64,000 nt of DNA from UBA2991 sp965221735 (GCA_965221735.1 OZ244910.1:1426001-1490000); one strand, 5' to 3'; shown: positions 32,139 through 43,152, counted from the stretch's first letter. Translations and numbers: made by a program. The notes: generated by a model from the sequence alone, not told the origin.

Positions 32139-32873
32139 TCAGACCAGCGGCCAGGGGTAGCTCCGGTGCGGGCCGGGCGTCGGCATCGCGCGCGTCCGCA
32201 GGAGCCGGTCGGCGCGACCGAGGAGCGCGCCGATCTCCTCGTTCGAGAGGAGGGCGTTAAACGCTTCGGTTTCCGCTTCGTCCCCCGCGACCGCCGTCGC
32301 CACCCGCTCCACATCCGCCAGCCACTCGTCCGAGATGGGTTGCTCCGCCCAGTCCCAGATCACGGTCCGCATCTTGTACTCGCGGTGGAAGCAGAGCCCG
32401 TGGTCGATGCCCCAGATGCGGCCCTGCTCGTCCAGCAGGCAGTGCCCGCCCTTGCGATCGGCGTTATTCGCCACGAAATCGAACACCGCCATGCGCTGGA
32501 GCTGCGGAACCAGCTCCGGATCGTCCCGCTGCTCGAAGAAGTGCGACGACTGGTCGTGCGCCACGTACAGCTGCAGCGACCCCACCCCCTGCGGTCCATC
32601 CCGCACGACCGTCGGCGGCACGAACGACCACCCCAGCAGCTGCGCCAGCTGGTACGCCGCCACCTCCCGCGCGTACAGCGTCCCCGTGGGGAAGTCCCAC
32701 AGCGGCGTCTCGCCCGACTCGGGCTTGTAGACGGCCGCGATCTCCTGTCCGTCGCCCGCACAGAGCCGCGCCAGGTAGACGTAGTTGCTCGACGACCACA
32801 GGAGCTTCAGGTCCTCGAACTCCGCCTCCAGCAGCAGTGCCTCGGCCCCGGCCATGTCGACGGTGCGGGTCAT
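32139..32873 (-). CDS. SCO1664-family protein, kinase fold
   Basis: 244 residues. YKPESGETPLWDFPTGTLY near residue 50, REVAAYQLAQLLGW near 69, FDFVANNADRKGGHCLLDE near 130 and GIDHGLCFH near 154 match the SCO1664 family, distant relatives of phosphatidylinositol 3/4-kinases and HipA. The Asn-Asp and GIDHG residues would be the catalytic and metal positions. Found mainly in actinobacteria and relatives, often near PAC2 or phosphatase genes, neither of which is here. ATG 32873 lies 7 bases after TACGCT, so a leaderless mRNA is expected. Confidence 0.85.
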   Translation of the reverse strand: MTRTVDMAGAEALLLEAEFEDLKLLWSSSNYVYLARLCAGDGQEIAAVYKPESGETPLWDFPTGTLYAREVAAYQLAQLLGWSFVPPTVVRDGPQGVGSLQLYVAHDQSSHFFEQRDDPELVPQLQRMAVFDFVANNADRKGGHCLLDEQGRIWGIDHGLCFHREYKMRTVIWDWAEQPISDEWLADVERVATAVAGDEAETEAFNALLSNEEIGALLGRADRLLRTRAMPTPGPHRSYPWPLV

Positions 32874-32880
32874 GGCGGGC

Positions 32881-32886
32881 AGCGTA
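32881..32886 (-). promoter_or_regulatory. -10 box of the SCO1664-family gene
   Basis: TACGCT, 7 bases before ATG 32873 on the minus strand. Confidence 0.5.
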
Positions 32887-32913
32887 GCAGAGCGCCCCGC
32901 CCGCGGCGGTGCG

Positions 32914-33804
32914 CTAGACCGTGATCGTGCCTCGCAGGACCGTCACCGCCGTGCCCGCGATCCGCACGGTCGTGGGCGTGTCCCCCTCGCCCTCCACCTC
33001 CACCTCAACGTGACCGGGCCGCCCCATGATGTGTCCCTGCTCGACCGTGTACGCGGCCTCGCGCACGAGCCCGTGCCGCCAGAGGTAGGCCGCCATCCCG
33101 CCCGTCGCGCTGCCCGTCACCGGGTCTTCCTGGACCCCGGACGACGGGCCGAAGTGCCGCGCGTGCGCCCGGTTCGCCGGGTCGTACGCTTCCGGCGTGA
33201 AGACGTGCGTGCTGAAGTAGCCGTCCTTGCCCTCCAGCTCGGCCAGCCGCTGCAGGTTGGGCCGCACCCGCTCCAGCACGGCCAGCGACGCCACCGGGAT
33301 CATCGCCTGCGGCGTCCCCGTGCTGACCACCTGCGCGGGGAACCCGGCCAGCAGGTCCGAGGGCGCGATGCCGAGCACGTCGGCATACGTCCCCCGGTCC
33401 AGCTCGTGCCGGAACTCAGGCGTCGCCTGCGTCATCGCGATGCGCACCCGCCCGTCCTCCCTGCGCGAGAGGTCGACCGGCAACACGCCCACGTTCAGCT
33501 CCTGTGTCACGCGCCGCGGCGTGTCTCCGACCTCGATGAGCCCGTCCTCGACGAGCGAGTGCATCGTCGCGATCGTGGGGTGCCCGGCCAGCGGAATCTC
33601 CTTCCGTGGCGTGAAGAACCGCACCCGGAAGTCCGCCGCCTCCGAGGGCATGGCGAACGCCGTCTCGCTCAGGTTCAGCTCCCGCGCGATGGTCTGCATC
33701 TGCGCGGGCGTGAGCCCCTCCGCGCGGGTCACGACGCCGCAGGGGTTGCCGGCGTACCGCTCGGTGGTGAAGGAGTCGACGATCGCGATCTCGTATTCGG
33801 GCAT
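32914..33804 (-). CDS. PhzF-family isomerase/epimerase
   Basis: 296 residues with the two-domain diaminopimelate epimerase-like fold. VDSFTTERYAGNPCGVVTRA near residue 8, LNLSETAFAM near 43 (the Glu is the catalytic acid/base in PhzF), RFFTPRKEIPLAGHPTIATMH near 60 and EDPVTGSATGGMAAYL near 215. No phenazine genes are nearby, and most family members act in unknown pathways. ATG 33804 lies 6 bases after TACGCT. It is divergent from pncC with only 22 bases between the two start codons. Confidence 0.9.
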   Translation of the reverse strand: MPEYEIAIVDSFTTERYAGNPCGVVTRAEGLTPAQMQTIARELNLSETAFAMPSEAADFRVRFFTPRKEIPLAGHPTIATMHSLVEDGLIEVGDTPRRVTQELNVGVLPVDLSRREDGRVRIAMTQATPEFRHELDRGTYADVLGIAPSDLLAGFPAQVVSTGTPQAMIPVASLAVLERVRPNLQRLAELEGKDGYFSTHVFTPEAYDPANRAHARHFGPSSGVQEDPVTGSATGGMAAYLWRHGLVREAAYTVEQGHIMGRPGHVEVEVEGEGDTPTTVRIAGTAVTVLRGTITV

Positions 33805-33810
33805 CGCGGC

Positions 33811-33820
33811 AGCGTAGCAT
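33811..33820. promoter_or_regulatory. overlapping divergent -10 boxes in a 22-bp intergenic region
   Basis: AGCGTA read on the minus strand is TACGCT (33811-33816), 6 bases before the phzF-family ATG. TAGCAT (33815-33820, plus) is 6 bases before the pncC ATG. The two boxes share two bases, so both genes would be transcribed leaderless from one site. Confidence 0.55.
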
Positions 33821-33826
33821 CGGCCC

Positions 33827-34321
33827 ATGTCCATTCAAGAGAACGACCCCCTCGCCGCCCGCGTCGGCGAGCTCCTCCTCGCCCGCGAGGCCCGCGTCAC
33901 CGTCGCCGAGAGCACGGCCGGCGGACTCATCTCCGCGCGGCTCATCAGCGTCTCCGGCGCCTCGAAGTGGTTCGACCGCGGGCTCGTCGCCTACACCATG
34001 CCCTCGAAGCAGGACACGCTCGGCGTCGACCTCGACTTCCTCCGCGAGCACGGCACCGTCAGCCCCGTGGCCGTCGCCGCAATCGCCGAGTCCGTGCTCG
34101 CGCGCAGCGCCGCCGACTACGTCATCGCCGAGAGCGGCATGGCTGGGCCCATCCAGGGCCGCACGTCCCGGCCCATCGGCGGCGTCTCCTTCGCCCTCGC
34201 CGGTCCCGACGGCACGGTCAGCGAGGAGGCCCACTTCGAGGGCTCGCGCGTCGCCATCATGGAGCAGATCGCCGAGCACGCTTTGGAGATGTTGGTCGCG
34301 GCGCTCGATTCTGGCGCCTAA
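33827..34321 (+). CDS. pncC: nicotinamide-nucleotide amidase (CinA C-terminal domain)
   Basis: 164 residues. Deamidates NMN to nicotinate mononucleotide in pyridine nucleotide recycling. VTVAESTAGGLISARLISV near residue 25 (catalytic Ser), SKWFDRGLVAYTMPSKQDTLGV near 46, GTVSPVAVAAIAESV near 78 and AESGMAGP near 105 are family motifs. Only the C-terminal CinA domain is present, the standalone PncC form. ATG 33827 is 6 bases after a TAGCAT box. With nadBC and nrtR it gives the window three NAD-metabolism loci. Confidence 0.9.
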   Translation: MSIQENDPLAARVGELLLAREARVTVAESTAGGLISARLISVSGASKWFDRGLVAYTMPSKQDTLGVDLDFLREHGTVSPVAVAAIAESVLARSAADYVIAESGMAGPIQGRTSRPIGGVSFALAGPDGTVSEEAHFEGSRVAIMEQIAEHALEMLVAALDSGA

Positions 34322-34372
34322 CCCTCCGCTGGGAGAAGGTGACCATCCCACCCCCGCGCAGCCAGCGCGAGA

Positions 34373-35737
34373 ATGGAGCCACCCGTGCCCGCACCCGACC
34401 TCGACACCATCGTCTCCCTGGCGAAGCGACGCGGCTTCGTCTTCCCCTCCTCCGAGATCTACGGCGGTTTCGCCAACGCCTACGACTACGGCCCCCTCGG
34501 CGTCGAGCTGAAACGCAACATCCGCGACGCCTGGTGGCGCGCCATGGTGCGCGAGCGCGACGACGTCGTCGGCATCGACGCGGCCATGATGACCAACCCC
34601 CGCGTCTGGGTCGCCAGCGGCCATACCGAGACGTTCAACGACCCCCTGGTCGACTGCAAGGAGTGCCGTCAGCGCTTCCGCCCCGACCACATCGAGGAGG
34701 GCCAGTACGGCGAGGTCGAGCGCGACGCCGAGGGGAACTTCCGCTGCCCCAGCTGCGGCGGTGAGCTGACCGAGCCCCGCCTTTTCAACCTCATGTTCAG
34801 CACCCAGGTCGGCACCGTCGTCGACGAGGGCTCCATCGCCTACCTGCCACCCGAGACCGCCCAGGGCATGTTCGTGAACTTCGAGAACGTGCGCAGCTCC
34901 ATGCGCCGCAAGCTGCCCTTCGGCATCGCCCAGACCCGCGTCAGCTTCCGCAACGAGATCACGCCCGGCCGCTTCATTTTCCGCACCCTCGAGTTCGAGC
35001 AGATGGAGATGGAGTTCTTCTGCCCCCCGGCCGACGCCGCGGAGTGGCACCGCTACTGGATCGACGAGCGCCAGCGCTGGTACGCCGAGACTATCGGCAT
35101 CGACCCCGCCCGCATGCGCATCCGCGACCATGATCCCGAGGAGCTCTCGCACTACAGCGCCGGCACCAGCGACATCGAGTACGAGTTTCCCTGGGGCTGG
35201 GGCGAGCTCGAAGGCATCGCCAACCGCACCGACTTCGACCTGAAGGCGCACAGCGAGCACAGCGGCCAGGACCTGACCTACTTCGACGAGGAGACGCGCG
35301 AGCGCTTCACGCCCTACGTCATCGAGCCCGCCGCCGGCCTTACCCGAACCCTTGCGGTCGCGTTGCTCGAGGCCTACACGGTCGAGCCCGACGAGAAGGG
35401 TGACGAGCGCGTCCTGCTGAAGCTGCCCGCCGCCATCGCCCCCATCAAGGTGGCCGTGCTGCCCCTCTCCAAGAAGGCCACGCTCACGCCCACCGCGAAG
35501 CGCGTCCACGCCCTCATCCGCTCGCACTGGATGACCCAGTACGACGAGACGCAGTCCATCGGCCGCCGCTACCGCCGCCAGGACGAGATCGGCACGCCCC
35601 TCTGCGTCACCGTCGATTTCGATACGCTCGAGGACGAGGCCGTCACCATCCGCGAGCGCGACTCGCAGGAGCAGGTGCGCGTCCCCATCGCCGGCCTCGT
35701 CGACGCCCTGCGCGAGCGCCTCCCCGGCGTGCGCTAG
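34373..35737 (+). CDS. glyQS: glycyl-tRNA synthetase
   Basis: 454 residues, the single-chain (alpha2) class II enzyme. SSEIYGGFANAYDYGPLGVE near residue 22 (motif 1 region), a zinc module with CKECRQRF near 96 and CPSCGG near 124, RNEITPGRFIFRTLEFEQME near 195 (motif 2) and EPAAGLTRTLAVALLEAY near 318 (motif 3), followed by the anticodon-binding domain. ATG 34373 stands 51 bases after pncC. The short leader has no T-box. Conventional length. Confidence 0.97.
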   Translation: MEPPVPAPDLDTIVSLAKRRGFVFPSSEIYGGFANAYDYGPLGVELKRNIRDAWWRAMVRERDDVVGIDAAMMTNPRVWVASGHTETFNDPLVDCKECRQRFRPDHIEEGQYGEVERDAEGNFRCPSCGGELTEPRLFNLMFSTQVGTVVDEGSIAYLPPETAQGMFVNFENVRSSMRRKLPFGIAQTRVSFRNEITPGRFIFRTLEFEQMEMEFFCPPADAAEWHRYWIDERQRWYAETIGIDPARMRIRDHDPEELSHYSAGTSDIEYEFPWGWGELEGIANRTDFDLKAHSEHSGQDLTYFDEETRERFTPYVIEPAAGLTRTLAVALLEAYTVEPDEKGDERVLLKLPAAIAPIKVAVLPLSKKATLTPTAKRVHALIRSHWMTQYDETQSIGRRYRRQDEIGTPLCVTVDFDTLEDEAVTIRERDSQEQVRVPIAGLVDALRERLPGVR

Positions 35738-35767
35738 GACGGCAGGGGCGCCCCCAGGAGTTCAGGA

Positions 35768-36226
35768 ATGAAGAGCGATGCGGAGACCGTCGACGAGTAC
35801 CTCGCAAGCCTGCCCGACGATCGCCGGGAGGCCATAAGCGCGCTCCGTCGCGTGGTGCTGGAGCACCTGCCTGACGGCTACGAGGAGTGCATGTCCTTCG
35901 GGATGATCGCCTGGGTCGTGCCCCTCAGCCGCTACCCGGACACGTACAACAAGCAGCCTCTGGCGCTGGCCTCGCTGGCCTCCCAGAAGCGCCACCTGGC
36001 CCTCTACCTGAACAACGTCTACAGCGACGAGGACACGCGCGAGTGGTTCACGTCCGCCTACGCCGCGAGCGGCAAGCGGCTGGACATGGGGAAGTCGTGC
36101 GTGCGCTTCAGGCGCCTGGACGACCTGCCGCTCGACGTGATCGGCCAGGCCATCGCCCGCACGGGCGTCGACGACTACCTCGCGCTCTACGAGGCCGCCC
36201 GCCGCAAGACGAAGCGCGGCCGCTAG
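35768..36226 (+). CDS. DUF1801/YdhG-like protein
   Basis: 152 residues. TVDEYLASLPDDRREAISALR at the N-terminus, YEECMSFGMIAWVVPLSRYP near residue 37 and KRHLALYLNNVY near 76 match DUF1801 (YdhG-like) proteins, a small cytosolic family of unknown biochemical role. A basic tail (RRKTKRGR) ends it. CAGGAG lies upstream of ATG 35768. The last four bases (CTAG) are shared with the stop of the aminopeptidase gene on the other strand. Confidence 0.75.
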   Translation: MKSDAETVDEYLASLPDDRREAISALRRVVLEHLPDGYEECMSFGMIAWVVPLSRYPDTYNKQPLALASLASQKRHLALYLNNVYSDEDTREWFTSAYAASGKRLDMGKSCVRFRRLDDLPLDVIGQAIARTGVDDYLALYEAARRKTKRGR

Positions 36227-38769
36227 CTCGCCGCGAACTCCCGGCAGGCGATCGCGCGACCGAGGTCGTCGATCGACTCGCGCAGCATGCGCTGCAGGAC
36301 CGCCTGCTCCTCCGGCGTCTCGTTGAGGAGCGCCTGCGCCCGGTCGAGCGTGTCCTGCTCGACGCGGTAGCCCGGGAAGAGGCCGCCGTAGAACACCGTC
36401 GCGAGCTCGCGGTCGCGCTCCACGAAGATGTCCCCGACGTGCTCGAAGAACGCGTCGACGTACGGCGCCAGCAGATCCGCCTGGTGCGTCCAATTGAAGC
36501 CGCTCATGGCAGCCCGGTTCAGGTAGAGCGAGCCGTACCCCTCCTCGCAGAAGCGCTCCCATGCCTCAGCCTTCACGTCTGCCGAGGGGAAGGCGGTCTC
36601 GCAGCGGAGCTGCGCCCGCTGGCCGCGGTCGGAGGAATCGCGCTCGGCCTCTGCCGCCACTCGCTCTGCCCCTCCGGGCAGTCCGAAGGCGACGTGCCGC
36701 GCGGCCACGCCCCAGCGCATGTCCTGATCGAGCTCGAAGCCTTCGACGACCTCGCCTCCGTCCGCCAGCCGCCCCACGTAGGCGAGGTCGTCCGCGTTCA
36801 CCGCGAGGCCGACGAGCGCCCGCCCCCAGATGATGCGCGTGTCGTTGTCCGCGGCGGCCAGCAGCCCCTCCCGCGCTGTCTCGAAGAGCAGATGCGCTTC
36901 GGCGTCCCGTTGCTCCGCGGGCACGTACCGGCTCTGTGAGCTGGCCGCGTGCCCGAGCACCGAGTCGACCAGCTCGATGTTCTGCTCGAACCCGATCTTC
37001 TCCCGCACGATCGCGAGGAAGTCGGTCGACTTGAGCTGCTGGTCGCGCACCATGCTCCAGAGCGTTGACCAGAGCTGCTGCCGCAGCAGGTCGTCGTCGA
37101 CGCGCTCGATGTTCTCCCGCGCCCAGCCCACCGACTCGTCGTCGAGCGCGATCTTGGCGTAGGCGTGGTCGTTGAAGTTCGGGTACACGAGCGCCGGCCT
37201 CGGTTGGCCTCGCGCCGCCTCGATCTCCGTGCGCTCTGCCTCCAGCACCGCCGGAATCGACTCGATGGCGGTCGCGGCTCCGTCGTCCGTGAGCAGCCCG
37301 GTCTCGAGCGTGTGGGGCCGGATGGTGGGGTAGTCGGCTGGAGCGGTCTGGCTCAGCTCGAGCCGCGTCACGCGCTCGCCGTCGCTCTCCCAGTCCGCCC
37401 GGATCGTGTTCAGGGAGGACGTCTCCAGCCACAGCCGCGACCACTCGCCCAGCTCGCGCCCGCTCCCCTCCTCCAGCGCCCCGAGGAAGTCGTGCAGCGA
37501 GGCGTTGCCGTAGTCGTACGTCCGGAAGTAGTGCCGCATGCCCTCGCGGAACCCTTCGATGCCGATCGTCGCAACGAGCTGCTTCAGCACCGAGGCGCCT
37601 TTTCCGTAGGTGATTCCGTCGAAGTTCAGGAACGTCTCGTCGGTGTCGCGCACCGTCCCCGCGATCGGGTGGGTCGTGATGAGCTGGTCCTGCCGGTAGG
37701 CCCAGTTCTTGATGCCGTTGTTGAAGTCCTGCCACCCCGACTGGAAGCGCGTCGCCCCTTCCATCGCCAGGTACGACATGTACGTGGCGAAACTCTCGTT
37801 CAGCCAGAGATCGTTCCACCACTTCATCGTCACGAGGTTCCCGAACCACATGTGCGCCATCTCGTGCAGGATCACCTCCGCCCGGCGGCGGCGCTGGTTC
37901 TCGGTCGGGGGATCGCGGTACACCATCGACTCGTTGAAGGTGACCGCCCCCACGTTCTCCATCGCCCCGTGGTTGAACTCGGGCACGAAGATCTGGTCGT
38001 ACTTCCCGAACGCGTAGGCGTAGTCGAAGAACTCGCCGAAGAAATCGAGCCCCTGGCGCGTGATCGTGAACAGCTCGTCCGTGTCCAGGTACTGCGCCAT
38101 CGACTTGCGGCAGAGCAGCCCCAGCGGGATCCCCGCGTGTTCGTCCGTGGCGACGTGGTACGGCCCCGCGATCAACGCGAACAGGTAGGTGCTGAACGGG
38201 GGCGTTTCCGCGTACTCGTGCCGGATGCGCCCGTCCGCCAGCGTCTCCGCCGAGACCTCCTGCGAGTTCGCGGTCAGCGTCCACTCCGCCGGCGCCGTCA
38301 CCGTGAGCCGGTAGCGCGCCTTGATGTCGGGCTGGTCGAAGCAGGGGAACAGCCGGTGCGCGTCGAACGGCTCGAAGTTCGTGTACAGGTACTCCTCGCC
38401 GTCCTCGGGGTCGACGAACTGGTGCAGCCCGTCGCCGCCGTGGTCGTAGTCGTTCTCGTACTCGATGCGCAGCGTGTTCGAGCCCGCCAGCGCAGCGCCG
38501 GGCAGCGTCAGCTCGCGCCCCCGCCACTCGAAGTCGACCGCCTCGCCGTTCAGCTCCAGCAGGTCGATGCGCTTCCCCCGGAAGTTCAGCATCAGGTCGT
38601 CGCTGCCGCTCTGGTCGAACGTGATCGTGACGGCGCCGCCGTAGGTGGGGGCGCCCTTGGTCAGGTCGAGCGAGAGCTCGTAGTGGCAGTTGGAGACGCG
38701 CTCCGCCCTCGCCGTGGCGTCGGTCTCGGTGAGGATGTCTCGTTCCTGGGTGAGGACAGGCTCGGTCAC
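36223..38769 (-). CDS. pepN: M1-family aminopeptidase (PepN-like)
   Basis: 848 residues. Zinc exopeptidase that removes N-terminal residues from peptides in the cytosol. NHGAMENVGAVTF near residue 265 is the exopeptidase motif, VILHEMAHMWFGNLVTMKWW near 300 contains HExxH, and LNESFATYMSY near 325 supplies the third zinc ligand Glu. The N-terminal beta domain covers residues 25-190 and a long helical ERAP-like C-terminal domain follows from residue 540, as in PepN of actinobacteria. Start GTG 38769 with GAGGAA upstream. Convergent with the DUF1801 gene. Confidence 0.93.
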   Translation of the reverse strand: MTEPVLTQERDILTETDATARAERVSNCHYELSLDLTKGAPTYGGAVTITFDQSGSDDLMLNFRGKRIDLLELNGEAVDFEWRGRELTLPGAALAGSNTLRIEYENDYDHGGDGLHQFVDPEDGEEYLYTNFEPFDAHRLFPCFDQPDIKARYRLTVTAPAEWTLTANSQEVSAETLADGRIRHEYAETPPFSTYLFALIAGPYHVATDEHAGIPLGLLCRKSMAQYLDTDELFTITRQGLDFFGEFFDYAYAFGKYDQIFVPEFNHGAMENVGAVTFNESMVYRDPPTENQRRRRAEVILHEMAHMWFGNLVTMKWWNDLWLNESFATYMSYLAMEGATRFQSGWQDFNNGIKNWAYRQDQLITTHPIAGTVRDTDETFLNFDGITYGKGASVLKQLVATIGIEGFREGMRHYFRTYDYGNASLHDFLGALEEGSGRELGEWSRLWLETSSLNTIRADWESDGERVTRLELSQTAPADYPTIRPHTLETGLLTDDGAATAIESIPAVLEAERTEIEAARGQPRPALVYPNFNDHAYAKIALDDESVGWARENIERVDDDLLRQQLWSTLWSMVRDQQLKSTDFLAIVREKIGFEQNIELVDSVLGHAASSQSRYVPAEQRDAEAHLLFETAREGLLAAADNDTRIIWGRALVGLAVNADDLAYVGRLADGGEVVEGFELDQDMRWGVAARHVAFGLPGGAERVAAEAERDSSDRGQRAQLRCETAFPSADVKAEAWERFCEEGYGSLYLNRAAMSGFNWTHQADLLAPYVDAFFEHVGDIFVERDRELATVFYGGLFPGYRVEQDTLDRAQALLNETPEEQAVLQRMLRESIDDLGRAIACREFAAS

Positions 38770-38874
38770 GGGGTTCCTCGCTTCTCTGCGTCTGGGAAGG
38801 TGGCCCGCAAAGGCTACCGCCCCTCGCTCTCAGCGTCAGGCCGCCCGCTCCTGTCCCGCGTTCGTGACGCGGGG

Positions 38875-38880
38875 TACAAT
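38875..38880 (+). promoter_or_regulatory. -10 box of the gene at 38913
   Basis: TACAAT, about 32 bases before ATG 38913, leaving a short leader with GAGG. Confidence 0.5.
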
Positions 38881-38912
38881 CGCCCAAGCTCAGCCCGAGG
38901 TGTCCCGCTTCC

Positions 38913-39719
38913 ATGCCCACCAGTGACGTTGTCGAGGCGCTCGTCACCGCCATCAACTACGACCGCTTCGAAGACATCCAGGCGCTGCACGCCCCGGGTG
39001 TCGTATTCCACTCGTTCCGCAGCCCCATGCTGCGTGACAGCGTCGCCGTCCGCGACTTCCACCACGAGCTGCTCGAGCGCTACGCCGACTGCACCTACAC
39101 GGAAGTCGAGGCCGTCGAGGACGGCGGCGCCGTTTCCGTCCGCGCCACCATCGAGGCCAAGGGCTACGACTGGCGCGCCTTCCAGCAGCGCGTGCTCGAC
39201 ATCAGCCGCGTCGAGGACGACCTCATCGTCGACCGCCGCCTCTACGGCATGATGCGCGACATCGAGCTCGACAAGCCCGCGCTCGCCGCGGTGGACACCG
39301 CCAATGCCTTCCGTGGCGGCTCCGCCCGCTCCACGCGCAGGCTCGTGCGCGGCCTCTACGAGAAGCTCATCGCCGCTCAGCGCGACGAGGTGGCCGACTC
39401 CCTCGACGAGAAGGTCACCCTCATCGACTCCGTCTACGGCATCGTGTCCGGGGTCGACGCAGTGCTCGACCTGCTCGAAGCGACCCCGCGCCCTGCCTTC
39501 GGCTACCCCCGCCTCACGGCCGTGGTCGCCGGCGAGAAGGACGCGGCCGTCGAGATCGCGATCGATCCCGCCCGCCCCCGCATTGCCGACTGGGTGCGGG
39601 TCGTCGAGGGCAAGGTACAGGTCATCGAGCGGCACTGGATGCTGCGCGAGATCGGCATCAACCCCTTCGTCGAATACGCTCGCGACCGGCACCACCGCCA
39701 GGTGATCCTGCCGAAATAA
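38913..39719 (+). CDS. protein with two NTF2-like (SnoaL) domains
   Basis: 268 residues. Two cone-shaped NTF2-like halves: residues 1-118 (VEALVTAINYDRFEDIQALH, VEDGGAVSVRATIEAK) and residues 140-262 (GLYEKLIAAQRDEVADSLDE, GEKDAAVEIAID). Such domains occur in polyketide cyclases, isomerases and binding proteins; no catalytic residues can be named here. No signal peptide. It precedes ilvC by 54 bases and may be cotranscribed with it, although no metabolic link is evident. Assignment rests on pattern, not on a search. Confidence 0.7.
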   Translation: MPTSDVVEALVTAINYDRFEDIQALHAPGVVFHSFRSPMLRDSVAVRDFHHELLERYADCTYTEVEAVEDGGAVSVRATIEAKGYDWRAFQQRVLDISRVEDDLIVDRRLYGMMRDIELDKPALAAVDTANAFRGGSARSTRRLVRGLYEKLIAAQRDEVADSLDEKVTLIDSVYGIVSGVDAVLDLLEATPRPAFGYPRLTAVVAGEKDAAVEIAIDPARPRIADWVRVVEGKVQVIERHWMLREIGINPFVEYARDRHHRQVILPK

Positions 39720-39773
39720 ACCACCCAGCCGCCGCGCCCGCTGCTGCGGCCCAGCATCACAAGGAGTGCCCGC

Positions 39774-40772
<999 letters not shown>

Positions 40773-40796
40773 CCCGGACGGCTGCGGTTCCACGAA

Positions 40797-40829
40797 GAAG
40801 GGGTGGCCTCAAGGCCACCCCTTCGTTTT
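40797..40829. terminator. bidirectional hairpin terminator after ilvC
   Basis: GAAGGGGTGGCCT-ca-AGGCCACCCCTTC, a perfect 13-bp stem followed by GTTTT on the plus strand. It separates ilvC from the convergent ABC ATPase gene. Confidence 0.88.
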
Positions 40830-40847
40830 GGTTCGCGGAGCCCCGCG

Positions 40848-41843
<996 letters not shown>

Positions 41844-41862
41844 CGTCGCTTCTTCGACAGTG

Positions 41863-42864
41863 CTAGCTTGTTGCGACAACTGGCCTCTCCCTTCCGACGG
41901 TCTCCCACTCCCAGCAGGCGGCCTGGTGCTCGCCCTCGACCTGGACGGTGTCCGGGTACTGCGAGAGGCACTGGTCGGTGCGCCAGTCGCAGCGTGGGTA
42001 GAAGCTGCAGCCTTCCGGCAGGTGCGCCAGGTCCGGCGGCAGCCCCTCAATGGGAATCAGTTTCTCCTGCCGGTGCTCGTCGAGCCGCGGCACTGAGTTC
42101 AGCAGCCCCACGGTGTAGGGGTGTTTCGGATTCGCGTACAGCTCGCCCGCATCCGCCCGCTCGATGACCTTGCCCGCATACATCACGTTCACCCGGTCGG
42201 CGTAGCGTGCGACCACGCCCAGGTTGTGCGTGATGATGATGACCGCGGTCCCGAACTCGCGGCTGAGCCGCGCCATGACCTCGAGGATCTGGGCCTGGAT
42301 CGTCACGTCCAGCGCCGTGGTGGGCTCATCCGCCAGCAGGATCTTCGGGTTGCAGCTCATCGCCATCGCGATCATCACGCGCTGGCGCATACCCCCCGAG
42401 AACTGGTGCGGGTAGTCGTCGATGCGGCTGCGGGCGGCGGGAATACCCACCAGCTCCAGCAACTCGACGGCCCGCTCCCGGGCGGCCCGGCCACGAAGAT
42501 CCTGGTGCAACTCCAGCGACTCCGTGATCTGCCGCCCGATCGTGAGCACGGGATTGAGCGATGTCATCGGCTCCTGGAACACCATTGCGATGTCGTTGCC
42601 GCGAATGCGCCGCATCTCGTTCTCGTCGAGCTTCAGCAGATCACGTCCCTGGAACATGATCTCGCCGGAGACGATCTTGCCCGGGGGCGAAGGGATCAGG
42701 CGGAGGATGGAAAGCGCCGAGACGCTCTTCCCGCAGCCCGACTCACCCACAAGCCCCAGCGTCTCGCCTTCCTCCACTGAGTAGGACGTGCCGTCAACTG
42801 CTTTGACGACGCCCTCCTGCGTGTAGAAGTACGTCCGAAGGTCATTTACCTCAAGAAGCGCCAT
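41863..42864 (-). CDS. peptide/oligopeptide ABC transporter ATP-binding protein (DppD/OppD type)
   Basis: 333 residues. Walker A GLVGESGCGKSVSALSIL near residue 38, MVFQEPMTSLNPVLTIG near 90, signature QFSGGMRQRVMIAMAM near 147, Walker B ILLADEPTTALDVT near 170, switch His in IIITHNLGVVARY, and the C-terminal HPYTVGLLNSVPRLDEHR with CSFYPRCDWRTDQC near 290. ATG 42864 is preceded by AAAGGGGG. First of two ATPase genes that would form the DppDF heterodimer. A tRNA-Leu gene lies 73 bases upstream on the same strand. Confidence 0.93.
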   Translation of the reverse strand: MALLEVNDLRTYFYTQEGVVKAVDGTSYSVEEGETLGLVGESGCGKSVSALSILRLIPSPPGKIVSGEIMFQGRDLLKLDENEMRRIRGNDIAMVFQEPMTSLNPVLTIGRQITESLELHQDLRGRAARERAVELLELVGIPAARSRIDDYPHQFSGGMRQRVMIAMAMSCNPKILLADEPTTALDVTIQAQILEVMARLSREFGTAVIIITHNLGVVARYADRVNVMYAGKVIERADAGELYANPKHPYTVGLLNSVPRLDEHRQEKLIPIEGLPPDLAHLPEGCSFYPRCDWRTDQCLSQYPDTVQVEGEHQAACWEWETVGRERPVVATS

Positions 42865-42936
42865 GACGCCCCCTTTCGCCTGACTCGGATTTGCCTGCCC
42901 CACCCATTGACGAGAAACGGGCTCCCCATGCGGCCA

Positions 42937-43018
42937 TGGGGAAGAGGAGATTCGAACTCCTACGCCTTGCGGCACATGATCCTAAATCATGCTCGTCTGC
43001 CAATTCCGACACTTCCCC
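42937..43018 (-). tRNA. tRNA-Leu(UAG)
   Basis: Acceptor GGGGAAG pairs with CTTCCCC; anticodon stem CATGA/TCATG encloses the loop TTTAGGA, anticodon UAG (reads CUA/CUN). The long variable arm TGCCGCAAGGCGT marks a class II tRNA, as leucine tRNAs are. CCA is not encoded. It follows tRNA-Lys by 45 bases and has no promoter of its own. Confidence 0.92.
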
Positions 43019-43063
43019 GGCCCGAACCGGTTGGCGAACCATCCGGCGAGACCTTTCCGAAAG

Positions 43064-43139
43064 TGGTGAGCCGCGAAGGACTCGAACCTTCAACCTAGTG
43101 ATTAAGAGTCACTTGCTCTGCCAATTGAGCTAGCGGCCC
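43064..43139 (-). tRNA. tRNA-Lys(CUU)
   Basis: Acceptor GGGCCGC pairs with GCGGCTC (one G-U); anticodon stem AGTGA/TCACT with loop CTCTTAA, anticodon CUU. CCA is encoded (GCGGCTC-A-CCA). A TATACT box lies 14 bases upstream. tRNA-Leu follows on the same transcript. Confidence 0.92.
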
Positions 43140-43152
43140 CAAGGTCGCGCGG

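Noticed and set aside
34322..34372. T-box riboswitch before glyQS
   Set aside because: The gap is only 51 bases and shows no T-box core or terminator; too short.
36566..38956. 796-codon open frame overlapping pepN on the same strand in another frame
   Set aside because: Arg/Gly-rich translation without domains, while the other frame has HEMAHMWFG and GAMEN; a shadow frame.
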